A DNA stretch of 64,000 nt, from assembly GCA_964632005.1 (NCBI GenBank), contig CAZWAP010000004.1:38705-102704 (forward strand), read 5' to 3'. The position numbers and the translations under genes are program-made. Of the stretch, positions 26,575 through 34,819 are shown piece by piece. The notes beneath the pieces are model-generated. The model did not search any database and had not been told where the DNA came from. It saw only the letters and a list, made by a program, of their open reading frames with translations. This DNA comes from CAZWAP01 sp964632005. GTDB taxonomy: Bacteria; Planctomycetota; Phycisphaerae; Sedimentisphaerales; Anaerobacaceae. Numbering within the stretch: the stretch's first letter is position 1; the number at the start of each line of letters is the position of its first letter.

Positions 26575-27387
26575 TTACTCCTCCAGCTTGGCGGGCTGAC
26601 CGGTCGTCATCACGTCATCGAGCTCGTCGAACGTACAAAGCAGTGCGCCGAGCCTGATCCTCACCACTATGATCCGGCCCGGTTTGGCAGTAAGGCGAAT
26701 CTTACCCTCACCGAAATTCATATGATCAAAGTCCACGCCGTTCGGGTCGCTCAGCCTTGCCACCAGTACCCCGGACCTTTCCAGTTCGAGAAGAATCGTC
26801 TCGAACACTTGCCTGATGAGCAGGACGCTTACGTCTAACGCCTGGTTGTCCTGGGCTGGCGCGTCGGCGCCGCCCTTGAGTTCCGCGGCATCCCTGCGGA
26901 GGTTCTCGAGTATGACTCTCAACAGGGCGACCTGTTTCGGGCCAGCCGCAGAACGAATCTTCTGTTGGTCATCCTCTGTCAGCAGCACCTCGCAGTCGAA
27001 CCTGAGACCCTTCTTGCGCCTGCTCCCGACCCGTTCATCCACCACGAAAAAATACTTTCGCAGCACACTCAGCTCGTACTCATGGAAGGCAATCATCGTG
27101 AACCAGGTCTTGAAACCGTTCTTGCTCTGACCCAGGGAGGCCACGACGTTTTCGCTGTGGCTGAGCACCTCGTTCTTTGCCTTGCTGATCCTCGGCAGAA
27201 CATCAAGAGTAAGGCTCTTTTTTATCTTCGTCCGGTCATACGTGGCCGAGAGGTCCTTGTCGTAAAGGAGAACCCGTCTTCGCATGCCGACCTCAGGTAA
27301 TAGCTCAGCACAACCACAAAGCCAGCCGACCAGAACAAGCGCAAGAAAGGAGTACTCAAATCCTTGCAGTCTCGATGGTTTGCCCAT
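26575..27387 (-). CDS. Putative lipoprotein, unknown function
   Basis: A 270-aa protein with a lipoprotein signal: residues 12-26 (YSFLALVLVGWLCGC), lipidated at Cys26. The mature part is largely helical and charged, with KKSLTLDVLPRISKAKNEVL, and ends in a beta-rich segment (GRIIVVRIRLGALLCTFDEL). I recognise no family. ATG at 27387 is chosen over the longer frame because GGGGGT stands before it and the signal peptide then starts properly. It lies 67 bases after ilvC on the same strand and may be read with it. Confidence 0.7.
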   Translation of the reverse strand: MGKPSRLQGFEYSFLALVLVGWLCGCAELLPEVGMRRRVLLYDKDLSATYDRTKIKKSLTLDVLPRISKAKNEVLSHSENVVASLGQSKNGFKTWFTMIAFHEYELSVLRKYFFVVDERVGSRRKKGLRFDCEVLLTEDDQQKIRSAAGPKQVALLRVILENLRRDAAELKGGADAPAQDNQALDVSVLLIRQVFETILLELERSGVLVARLSDPNGVDFDHMNFGEGKIRLTAKPGRIIVVRIRLGALLCTFDELDDVMTTGQPAKLEE

Positions 27388-27454
27388 TATCCGACCCCCT
27401 GCTGCCCCCATCGTATTTCTCCCACGCAAAACGGCAGACAACCGGTCCAGGCAG

Positions 27455-28459
27455 TCAGACCTCCTTCGAATCTATCCACTTCATCATCCTTCGCAGCTCC
27501 CTGCCGATTTTCTCAAGCTGGCTGTCGTGGTCTTTTTGGTATAACTCGTTGAACTTCTTGAGCCCCGTCTGGTACTCGTTGACCCATTCCTTGGCAAATT
27601 CCCCGGAGGTTATCTCGGAGAGTATTTTTTTCATCTCTGCCCTGGTCTGGTCGGTGATTATCCTCGGCCCGCGGGTCAAGTCCCCGTACTCGGCCGTGTT
27701 CGATATGCTGTATCTCATATAACTCAGACCACCCTGATACATCAAATCCACGATGAGTTTAACCTCGTGCAGGCATTCGAAATAGGCGATCTCCGGCTGG
27801 TAACCCGCCTCGACGAGGGTTTCAAAGCCCGCCTTGATAAGGGCTGTCAGCCCCCCGCAGAGCACAACCTGTTCGCCGAACAGGTCCGTCTCGGTCTCCT
27901 CTTTGTACGTGGTCTCGATGATACCCGCCCTGGCTCCGCCGATTCCGTTGGCCCAGGCAAGCGCAATCTGTTTGGCGTTGCCGGTTGCATCCTGATAAAC
28001 AGCGACAAGGTTCGGCACGCCGCCGCCCTTGACAAACTCGCTGCGCACCAGGTGGCCCGGCCCCTTTGGGGCGATCATCACCACGTTGACGTCCTCGGGA
28101 GGAACAATGTACTTGAAGTGGATGTTGAAGCCGTGGCAGAATCCAAGCGTCTGGCCGGCAACAAGGTTCGGCCCGATCTCGGCCTTGTATATCTTCGCTT
28201 GAACCTCGTCGGGCACCGTCACTATGATCAAAGCTGCTCCATCGATGGCCGTCTTGATGTCACTGGGGGGAAAGCCATGCTCCCGGGCAAGTTTGTAGTT
28301 GTCGGTCCCTTCCAGCTCGGCCACGGCAACATCTATGCCGCTGTCACGCAGATTCAAACTGTGCGCGTGACCTTGACTTCCGTACCCTATTACCGCCACC
28401 TTCTTGCCCTTCAACGGGTCTATCGGAGCATCCTGTTCGTAATAGATCTTTGCTGCCAT
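27455..28459 (-). CDS. ilvC: Ketol-acid reductoisomerase (class I)
   Basis: IlvC rearranges and reduces acetolactate and acetohydroxybutyrate with NADPH and Mg2+ in valine and isoleucine synthesis. The 334-aa length is the short class I form. Visible are the Rossmann motif VAVIGYGSQGHAHSLNLRDS, the LIIVTVPDEVQAKIY strand, MIAPKGPGHLVRSEFVKGGG, the metal-binding TDLFGEQVVLCGGL and EVKLIVDLMYQGGLSYMRYS. It lies 366 bases downstream of ilvN on the same strand; AAGGAG precedes ATG. Confidence 0.96.
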   Translation of the reverse strand: MAAKIYYEQDAPIDPLKGKKVAVIGYGSQGHAHSLNLRDSGIDVAVAELEGTDNYKLAREHGFPPSDIKTAIDGAALIIVTVPDEVQAKIYKAEIGPNLVAGQTLGFCHGFNIHFKYIVPPEDVNVVMIAPKGPGHLVRSEFVKGGGVPNLVAVYQDATGNAKQIALAWANGIGGARAGIIETTYKEETETDLFGEQVVLCGGLTALIKAGFETLVEAGYQPEIAYFECLHEVKLIVDLMYQGGLSYMRYSISNTAEYGDLTRGPRIITDQTRAEMKKILSEITSGEFAKEWVNEYQTGLKKFNELYQKDHDSQLEKIGRELRRMMKWIDSKEV

Positions 28460-28825
28460 AATTGCCGCACTCCTTTCCTGCTATCCCGATAAGTCGGGGC
28501 AACTTATCAGTTCAACTGCTCGTCTCCTGACGACCTTCTTACCTTCCCACTTGCCCGGCCCTACAAACAGCCGCGTGAGAACCGCCTCAACCAAAACGCA
28601 AAGACGCCTTTTCGTCCTTCACGCCCTGCAGGCCCACCGAGCACACGGCCAACCACCTCACCCCCCTCCCACGCCACACGAATACCACACATAGACGCCA
28701 CAACCAGCCGGTCTTACCCGAGCACCTGCATTATATTAGAGGCGAGTACACAGGCAAGAAATTTATGCAGGCCGACCACACGGGATTGCAAGCAGGGCCG
28801 CCTGCCGCATCGACCAGGAAAAGGC
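28460..28825. other. Intergenic region between ilvC and ilvN
   Basis: No ORF, clear promoter or terminator is visible in this 366-base stretch on either strand. It contains the ilvC Shine-Dalgarno sequence at its left end and a pyrimidine-rich middle. A short CCGATAAG/CTTATC inverted pair near 28485-28508 is the only structure noticed. Confidence 0.4.
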
Positions 28826-29314
28826 TCAGGGCTCGACCTTTGCCTGCCGGGGCATCGCAATTGTCCCGGTTCGCGCCAGGCTCTTGATGCCGTAGGGCTT
28901 GCAGGCATTTATGAAGGCCTCGATCTTCGATTCCGGGCCGCTGACCTCGACCATCAGCGTCTTGGATCCGATATCGACCACCTTGCCCCGGAACATCTCG
29001 ACCAAGGAGACGATTTCCGGTCGTTTCTCCGGCGGCGCAGAAACCGACACCAACATCAAGTCACGCGCGACTACAGGCTGGCCGGCGAAATCCTGCACCT
29101 TCACAACCGGAACAATCCGCGCCAACTGCTTGCGGACCTGCTCGACCACTCTGTCATCCCCCACAACGACTATTGTCATACGGCTGAGCTTCGGGTCTTC
29201 GGTTCGGCCGACCACAAGAGAATCAATGTTGAACGCCCTGGCGGCAAACATCCCCGCAACGTGGGCCAGCACACCGGGTTTATTCTCAACCAACGCGCTT
29301 ATCAAGTGCTTCAT
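28826..29314 (-). CDS. ilvN: Acetolactate synthase, regulatory (small) subunit
   Basis: IlvN/IlvH activates the large subunit and confers feedback inhibition by branched-chain amino acids. The 162-aa protein begins MKHLISALVENKPGVLAHVA, the first ACT domain with the ligand-binding turn, and continues GMFAARAFNIDSLVVGRTED. A second ACT-like domain follows from about residue 78 (LMLVSVSAPPEKRPEI). It lies 66 bases downstream of ilvB on the same strand. Length is that of the long regulatory form. Confidence 0.95.
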   Translation of the reverse strand: MKHLISALVENKPGVLAHVAGMFAARAFNIDSLVVGRTEDPKLSRMTIVVVGDDRVVEQVRKQLARIVPVVKVQDFAGQPVVARDLMLVSVSAPPEKRPEIVSLVEMFRGKVVDIGSKTLMVEVSGPESKIEAFINACKPYGIKSLARTGTIAMPRQAKVEP

Positions 29315-29380
29315 CTTTTTACCTCATTTGCACAGCTCGGCCGCCGCTCCTCGCTTACCACCGGCAGGCGGCCGGGCTCA

Positions 29381-31096
29381 TCAGGCCATGCTCTCCAGTA
29401 TGTCGAGCCCATCCATTTCATCCAGGGCCTTGCCGGCCGGAACCATCGGCCAAACGTTTTCCTTCTGGTCAACCCTGAAATCTACAACGCAAGGCCGTTT
29501 CTCCGCCAACATTTTCTCGACGGCCCCGGGGACGTCCCGCTTCTTTTCGACCGTCAGCCCCACCGCGCCGAGGGTCCTGGCGACCTCCGCGTAATCGGGA
29601 TTCGCCAGGTAGCTCTTGGAGTACCTCTTGTTATAGAAGAGCTCCTGCCACTGCCGAACCATTCCCATATACCCGTTGTTGAGGATAACCACCTTGATCG
29701 GCAGCTCGTGTTCAGCGGCGGTGGCAAGCTCGGTCATCGTCATATTGAAACTGTGGTCCCCGTCGATATCGACCACCGTTGCCTCGGGCCGGGCAATCTG
29801 GGCGCCAATCGCAGCCGGAAGACCAAAACCCATCGTCCCCAGGCCGCCAGAACTTATAAGCTGCCTCGGCCTGCTGAACTTGTAGAACTGGGCGGCCCAC
29901 ATCTGATTCTGGCCAACCCCCGTCGTTATCAGCGCCTCGCCCCTGGTTTGCCGGTAGATCTCCTCTACGACGTACTGCGGCTTGATGGTATCCGAGTTTC
30001 GGTCGTACTTGAATGGAAACCTCTTCTTCCATCGGCTGATCTTGGCAAACCACTGCTTCCTTTCTTTATACTCGACCTCTTTGGTCAGGTCAGGCAGTAT
30101 CTCTTTCGCATCGCCCACGACCGGGATATCGACGTGGACGTTTTTCGATATGCTGGCCGGGTCGATGTCGATGTGTATCACCTTGGCGTTGGGCGCAAAG
30201 GTGGCTATCTTGCCCGTCACCCTGTCGTCGAACCGCGCTCCCACGGCGATCAACAAGTCACATTCCTGAACGGCATAATTGGCATACGCTGCCCCGTGCA
30301 TCCCCAGCATATCGAGGGATTCGGGCCTGCTCTGGTCGTAACTGCCGAGCCCGAGCAGCGTCATCGTTACCGGCAGGTGCGCTTTTTCTGCCAGTTCGCG
30401 GAGTTCTTCGCTGGCGTTCGCGCTGATAACGCCGCCGCCGACGTAAAGTACCGGCTGCCTGGACGCGTTTATCGCCTTGGCTGCTGTCGAAATCTGCCGG
30501 GCGTGGCCCTTCGTCCGCACGCGATAGCCGGGCAGGTCCATCTCGACAGGTCCCCCGACGGCGCACTTGCTGACTTCAACATCCACCGGCAAATCGATCA
30601 GCACCGGTCCCGGTCGGCCGGTCGAGGCAATATAGAACGCCTCGCGGATCGTCCGGGCCAGGTCCTTGATGTCCTTGACGATGCAGTTGTACTTGGTGAT
30701 GGGACGTGTGATTCCGGTGGTATCGGCCTCCTGGAATGCATCGTTGCCGATAAGCTCCGTGCGAACCTGCCCGGTCAGGGCCACCAGAGGCACCGAGTCC
30801 ATCATAGCGGTCGCCAGCCCGGTTACCAGGTTGCACGCGCCTGGCCCACTTGTCGCCACCACAACACCTACCTTCCCGCTGGCGCGGGCATAAGCATCGG
30901 CCATGTGGCAGCCGCCCTGCTCGTGGCGGGGGACGATAAAGTTGATCGGCGCATCGTACAGCCTGTCGAACAAGGGCAGAACCACGCCGCCGGTGTAGCC
31001 AAACATCGTATCCACGCCCTGCTCGATAAGCGTATCGACAATAATCTCGGCGCCTGTCTTGATGGTGGATTTGGAAGTGCGGGGTTTGGACTTCAT
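29381..31096 (-). CDS. ilvB: Acetolactate synthase, catalytic (large) subunit
   Basis: IlvB condenses two pyruvates, or pyruvate with 2-ketobutyrate, using thiamine diphosphate, Mg2+ and FAD. The 571-aa protein shows the ThDP glutamate in PRHEQGGCHMADAYARASG, VVVATSGPGACNLVTGLA, and the diphosphate motif VVDIDGDHSFNMTMTELA with NNGYMGMVRQWQELFY. Length and order are normal. It is the first gene of a leftward ilvB-ilvN-ilvC run, with a strong promoter and a leader of about 200 nt. ATG at 31096 follows AAAGGTCCGACGG. Confidence 0.97.
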   Translation of the reverse strand: MKSKPRTSKSTIKTGAEIIVDTLIEQGVDTMFGYTGGVVLPLFDRLYDAPINFIVPRHEQGGCHMADAYARASGKVGVVVATSGPGACNLVTGLATAMMDSVPLVALTGQVRTELIGNDAFQEADTTGITRPITKYNCIVKDIKDLARTIREAFYIASTGRPGPVLIDLPVDVEVSKCAVGGPVEMDLPGYRVRTKGHARQISTAAKAINASRQPVLYVGGGVISANASEELRELAEKAHLPVTMTLLGLGSYDQSRPESLDMLGMHGAAYANYAVQECDLLIAVGARFDDRVTGKIATFAPNAKVIHIDIDPASISKNVHVDIPVVGDAKEILPDLTKEVEYKERKQWFAKISRWKKRFPFKYDRNSDTIKPQYVVEEIYRQTRGEALITTGVGQNQMWAAQFYKFSRPRQLISSGGLGTMGFGLPAAIGAQIARPEATVVDIDGDHSFNMTMTELATAAEHELPIKVVILNNGYMGMVRQWQELFYNKRYSKSYLANPDYAEVARTLGAVGLTVEKKRDVPGAVEKMLAEKRPCVVDFRVDQKENVWPMVPAGKALDEMDGLDILESMA

Positions 31097-31294
31097 CCGT
31101 CGGACCTTTCCTGATAAACGTACTAACGTTATTCCAGTTAATTACGGCCTCCAGGGCCCCCTTCGGATTCCCAGCTTTCTCCACGGCGGGAAAGAACCGA
31201 GCCATCCGAAGATAGCGAACCCTGCCATAATCCTGTAACCACCCCGCCTGGGGGTGTCTCAGGATTGTACCGGCGTGTTTTTCACGGCGGTACA
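31097..31294 (-). promoter_or_regulatory. Structured 5' leader of the ilv operon
   Basis: From the predicted start near 31294, the leftward transcript has about 198 nt before the ilvB start codon. It opens with a near-perfect hairpin (31292-31266: GTACCG-C-CGTG, AAAAA loop, CACG-C-CGGTAC). A second hairpin follows: AATCCTG...CAGGATT outside and CACCCC...GGGGTG inside, with an internal loop. Then a stem with a TTCG tetraloop (GCTATC/GATGGC) sits inside a GGC-GGG/CCC-GCC frame. No leader peptide rich in Val, Leu or Ile is obvious and no T tract follows. It looks like a regulatory RNA, of no class I can name. Confidence 0.45.
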
Positions 31295-31300
31295 GTTTTA

Positions 31301-31329
31301 AGTATACGGTCTGGGCAAACCTTTGTCAA
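31301..31329 (-). promoter_or_regulatory. Near-consensus sigma-70 promoter of ilvB
   Basis: Minus strand TTGACA (31329-31324), exactly 17 bases, then TATACT (31306-31301). Six and five of six matches make it the best promoter in the window. Confidence 0.8.
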
Positions 31330-31441
31330 ATAATTTCGGCATTTCCCGGCCCGGAGGCCAGGATTTTTCACCGATCAGCTCTAAACAAGCCGCCAGCCGA
31401 GCTCATAGCAAGAAATAGCTGGCGTTAATCGGGGTCGGCTG

Positions 31442-31447
31442 TATAAT
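31442..31447 (+). promoter_or_regulatory. Candidate -10 element for the nfu gene
   Basis: A perfect TATAAT lies 34 bases before ATG at 31481. The expected -35 position holds no TTGACA-like sequence, so it is tentative. Confidence 0.42.
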
Positions 31448-31480
31448 GATGCTGTCTGATAAATGTAGTGGAGACCTGTT

Positions 31481-31750
31481 ATGTGCAATGAATGTGGTTG
31501 CAGCGACGCCAAGACCGACAAGACATTCGAGCAGAGAATCAAGGAGGTCATTGAGGTCATTCGACCGAGCCTCCAGGCCCACGGAGGCGATGTCGAACTC
31601 GCGGGCGTGGATGACGATAACACCGTGAGAGTCCGCCTTCAAGGTGCCTGTCAGGGATGCCCCGGGGCCCAGATGACGATGAAAATGGGCATCGAGAGGA
31701 TCCTCCGGGAAAAGGTGCCCGAGGTCAAGGAAGTTGTTGCCGTAAGCTGA
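31481..31750 (+). CDS. NifU-like (Nfu) Fe-S scaffold/carrier protein
   Basis: An 89-aa protein consisting of an Nfu domain, which carries or delivers a 4Fe-4S cluster. The C-terminal CxxC is in GACQGCPGAQMTMKMGIERI, and the preceding VIRPSLQAHGGDVELAGV is the family signature. It has an extra Cys-rich N-terminus (MCNECGCSD) not usual for the minimal Nfu domain. It is divergent from ilvB. The Fe-S enzymes of the window, for instance the fumarase alpha subunit, are possible clients. Its own promoter has a perfect -10. Confidence 0.88.
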   Translation: MCNECGCSDAKTDKTFEQRIKEVIEVIRPSLQAHGGDVELAGVDDDNTVRVRLQGACQGCPGAQMTMKMGIERILREKVPEVKEVVAVS

Positions 31751-31847
31751 GCCTCCGGCACACCGTTAGCCGGCAAGCTCAGCAGGTAACCTCCCTCGTC
31801 TGCTGCCCCGAGATACCCCCGGCAGCACTGCACATTGGCATTGCCGC

Positions 31848-32624
31848 TCAGGCGGTTTTCTCTAATTCTATCGTCTGGAACATCCCCAGCAGGTCGTCGA
31901 ACGGCGAGAGCGCGAACTCCAGAGCCTTTATGAGTGGATAACAGAACGACGGGACCAACTGGCGCAGCGTCAGGCCGCCGCTAAGTAGATAACGCAGCGG
32001 AGTGTGGTTCCGCATCCCGACGATCTTCAACGATGGGAATTCCCGCTCGAAAGTCCGGCGGTCGCGAGAGAAGATAATCCAGGGTAAAGCACTGTTGCCC
32101 CCCGAGAGAGGCCCGCCCGCCTCAAGCTCCCACCCGGCTCGCGCATCAAACCTTTCATGGTGGAAATGCCCGTAGATAAACCGCGACCAGGCTGTATTCG
32201 CAGGCTCGATCATTACGATCTTGCCCCCGAGCCTCAGGGTTCGCAGTGCCTCCCGGAAAAAGGCCCGCGGATCGGCGATGTGGTGGAGCACGTCGATCAT
32301 AAAAAAGGCGTCCACGCTGTTCTGCTCAAAGGGCATCTTGGCCGCCGAGAAAACCTTGTCAACGTGCGGCAGATCGAGGATGTCCGAGGTGATCACGTTG
32401 CCGATCACTTCCTTGATAAAGCCTCCCCCGCTGCCTAACTCGACGAGGGTTTTGCGTTCAGGATCGGGGACGGCCCTGTGAAACTGCCTGTAGAAATCCT
32501 CGTAGGTTTTTTTCAGAAAAGGCTTGCTCTGGATGATCTTTGCGTGCAGCAAGGTTACGGCTGGATCGTCCAGGTCCTCGATGCCCCTTGCCTGGGGCAA
32601 TCTGAGCCAATCAGGAACCTTCAT
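31848..32624 (-). CDS. Class I SAM-dependent methyltransferase
   Basis: A 258-aa protein with the class I methyltransferase core: TLVELGSGGGFIKEVIG (SAM loop), VDAFFMIDVLHHIADP and the post-motif ALRTLRLGGKIVMIEPANTAWS. The acceptor substrate cannot be read. The last third is unassigned and hydrophobic. It is the last gene of a three-gene leftward methyl/glycosyltransferase set, eleven bases after the preceding one. That grouping suggests modification of a lipid-linked or cell-surface glycan. Confidence 0.8.
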   Translation of the reverse strand: MKVPDWLRLPQARGIEDLDDPAVTLLHAKIIQSKPFLKKTYEDFYRQFHRAVPDPERKTLVELGSGGGFIKEVIGNVITSDILDLPHVDKVFSAAKMPFEQNSVDAFFMIDVLHHIADPRAFFREALRTLRLGGKIVMIEPANTAWSRFIYGHFHHERFDARAGWELEAGGPLSGGNSALPWIIFSRDRRTFEREFPSLKIVGMRNHTPLRYLLSGGLTLRQLVPSFCYPLIKALEFALSPFDDLLGMFQTIELEKTA

Positions 32625-32635
32625 ATCGCGCTATC

Positions 32636-33328
32636 TCACTTGAGGGGCGCATCCGGGCCGGTCTTGATGTCGGCCTTTTTGAAATGGCCGACCTCGTAAA
32701 CCGGCCCGATGAACGGCAGCGGACCATCCATCTGAACAACTCGCGCCTTTTCAAAAACTCGCTCAGCGGCTCCAAGCACGTCCTTTTCGGTGCTGAAATG
32801 ATGCTCGCGAATCCTGAAGCCCAACAGTCGAAATACAAGCGGCATAAAACCCCGTTCGATCGGCACCCCGTACACGACCTGGCCGCCCGGCTTGAGAACC
32901 CGATGCACCTCTCGAAAAGCAGGGACTTGTTGGGAAGGCTTGAGGTGCTCGAGGATGCTTATTAGAAGTACCGTGTCAAAAAAGTCTTTCTCGTAAGGCA
33001 TCGAGAGGATGCTGCCGTTTTGCAGGTGCGTTCCGATCCCGCGGGCCCGGAATACGCGGGCGACCTGCTCGACCGATGCGCTCAGGTCCAGGCCGTGAAT
33101 CTCTTCGTAGCTCTCGCTCAGATTAAGGAAAGTCACGCCCGAACCAAAGCCGACCTCCAAGACGCGCCGGCCGCCCGTGCACTCGGCCAGGCACATCTCC
33201 ACCCGGCGACGATACAATCGGCCCAGGATCGGCCAGAAATAAAACCGAAGGGGGTCATCCCGATCGACGCCGGCGTATTCGCGGTAGGGCAAGAGTTTCA
33301 ACCTGGGCAGTGTGCCTCGTTGTGCCAT
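32636..33328 (-). CDS. Class I SAM-dependent methyltransferase
   Basis: A 230-aa methyltransferase with SAM loop VLEVGFGSGVTFLNLSESY, the second strand IHGLDLSASVEQV, and LLISILEHLKPSQQVPAFRE plus VLKPGGQVVYGVPIE. The substrate is unknown. Start chosen at ATG 33328, which has GGTGAG upstream; GTG at 33358 in frame would overlap the preceding gene by 22 bases. It lies between a methyltransferase-glycosyltransferase fusion and another methyltransferase, all leftward. Confidence 0.8.
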   Translation of the reverse strand: MAQRGTLPRLKLLPYREYAGVDRDDPLRFYFWPILGRLYRRRVEMCLAECTGGRRVLEVGFGSGVTFLNLSESYEEIHGLDLSASVEQVARVFRARGIGTHLQNGSILSMPYEKDFFDTVLLISILEHLKPSQQVPAFREVHRVLKPGGQVVYGVPIERGFMPLVFRLLGFRIREHHFSTEKDVLGAAERVFEKARVVQMDGPLPFIGPVYEVGHFKKADIKTGPDAPLK

Positions 33329-33336
33329 TCGCGAAC

Positions 33337-34785
33337 TCACCGCGCCTTTCCCAGCCACTTGATCTTCTTGAATGCTATCCAGCTCATTCTCAAAAGCAAC
33401 CAGCCGTGAGTGAACCTGCTGATATTCGTCGTGCCGTAGGTCCTGGCGCGATAGGCCACCGGCACCTCGACCACCTTGAGATTCTGCTTGACCGCGCCGA
33501 AGATGAGGTCAAAATCGCCGAACGGGTCGAACTCACCAAAGTAAGAGCGGTTTGCCTCAATCAGCTCGTAGTTCTTCTTGCTGATCATCTTCGTGCCGCA
33601 GAGCGTATCCCTGAATCTCTGGCCCAACAACCAGGTGAACAGGACGCCGAAAAACTTGTTGCCTAACAGATTCAAGAACCGCATCGCCTCCTTCTCCATC
33701 GGATAAACAAGCCGGGAGCCGTTAATGAACTCTCCTTTGCCATCACGAAGGGCCCTGTAGAACTTCGGCAGATCCTCAGGCGGGGCCGTCAGGTCCGCAT
33801 CCTGGATCACCAGCACGTCTCCCTTTGCGGCGGCAAAGCCCTTTCTTACCGCGTCACCTTTGCCCGTCCCATCGCCCTGGTGGATAAGGCGGATGTTGCG
33901 ATCCGGGTGCTCCTTGATCTGGCGTTCTATCTCTTCAACAGTTCCATCCGTACTGTTGCCGTCAACGAAAATTATCTCGGTCTTCCTGCCCATGCGGGGT
34001 ATCCGCGCGACCGCATCGGCGATATTGCCTCGCTCGTTCCGGCAGGGCACTATCACCGAGACCGACAGGTCCTCATCACGCATCGCAGCGGGTCGAGGCC
34101 GGGCTATCACGAGATTCACCAGGTTGAAATAGCGAAAGCCCGGCAGCAGCGACAGGAAATAATTGCAGAAACTCGTCAGAGGAGGTATGCGCTTGGGCAG
34201 CAACAAATACGAAGCGCTTCGAATAACATCATACCCGCTCAACTGGAGCAAATTTGATATATCTTCAGGCGGCAGCCAGTTCTGGTAGGCATAAGGTCGG
34301 CGAAGGCGCAAGAAAGAGCCCAACCGCAGGATTCCTTCCCACAAGTAGTTGTAGTACGTGATGACGATCCGCGTTTCTTGGGTGGTCAACGGGAGGATTC
34401 GCTCAAGCACCTGCTGGATGTCACGCCACTTGCCTAACGTGTTACATATAAGGACGTAGTCGAATTTTTCGTCAAGTTCCAGCTCGTGTGGGTCCATCAC
34501 ATAGAACTTCAAGTGCCCGAATCTCTTCCGGGCCAGCTCGATAGCCCCGGCATCGGGGTCGATACCCACTCCGTACGAGGGCTCAACAGCTGCCAGAAGG
34601 TCGCCAGACTCGCAGCCGACGTGCAGGACCCTGCTGCCGGGCCGAACCACGAACTTATATATCCTGTCCAACCAGCCGTAATAGTACGAATTGCGCTTGC
34701 GCCATAGAGGGATGGTCTCTTTGACCGACGGGTTTCCTCGATGTTCTGCTGAGGAGCTCGAGGCCTGGTGTTCCTTCTTTGTCAT
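33337..34785 (-). CDS. Fusion: SAM methyltransferase plus family 2 glycosyltransferase
   Basis: A 482-aa protein of two parts. Residues about 45-230 are a class I methyltransferase (RVLHVGCESGDLLAAV, YGVGIDPDAG, DYVLICNTLGKW). Residues about 242-482 are a GT-A glycosyltransferase: SVSVIVPCRNERGNIADAVA, IIFVDGNSTDGTVEEIE, the DxD-type metal site QDADLTAPPEDLP (Asp329, Asp331) and GTKMISKKNYELIEANRSYF. Family 2 members of this type often make polyprenyl-phosphate sugars. The fusion suggests one job in sugar or lipid carrier modification. ATG at 34785 is preferred over the extension upstream. mtnA lies 34 bases before it. Confidence 0.85.
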   Translation of the reverse strand: MTKKEHQASSSSAEHRGNPSVKETIPLWRKRNSYYYGWLDRIYKFVVRPGSRVLHVGCESGDLLAAVEPSYGVGIDPDAGAIELARKRFGHLKFYVMDPHELELDEKFDYVLICNTLGKWRDIQQVLERILPLTTQETRIVITYYNYLWEGILRLGSFLRLRRPYAYQNWLPPEDISNLLQLSGYDVIRSASYLLLPKRIPPLTSFCNYFLSLLPGFRYFNLVNLVIARPRPAAMRDEDLSVSVIVPCRNERGNIADAVARIPRMGRKTEIIFVDGNSTDGTVEEIERQIKEHPDRNIRLIHQGDGTGKGDAVRKGFAAAKGDVLVIQDADLTAPPEDLPKFYRALRDGKGEFINGSRLVYPMEKEAMRFLNLLGNKFFGVLFTWLLGQRFRDTLCGTKMISKKNYELIEANRSYFGEFDPFGDFDLIFGAVKQNLKVVEVPVAYRARTYGTTNISRFTHGWLLLRMSWIAFKKIKWLGKAR

Positions 34786-34819
34786 CGGCGAAGTCCTGAA
34801 GGTCCCGGAACGGTCATTC

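Noticed and set aside
29261..31114. 617-codon open frame on the plus strand across ilvB and its upstream region
   Set aside because: It is antisense to ilvB, which has all catalytic motifs; the protein is low in recognisable folds and rich in Arg/His/Pro, typical of high-G+C antisense frames.
31225..31265. GGGTGG-like element resembling a T-box core in the ilvB leader
   Set aside because: It is inside an early hairpin, not in a terminal antiterminator; no specifier stem, AGTA bulge or terminator is present.
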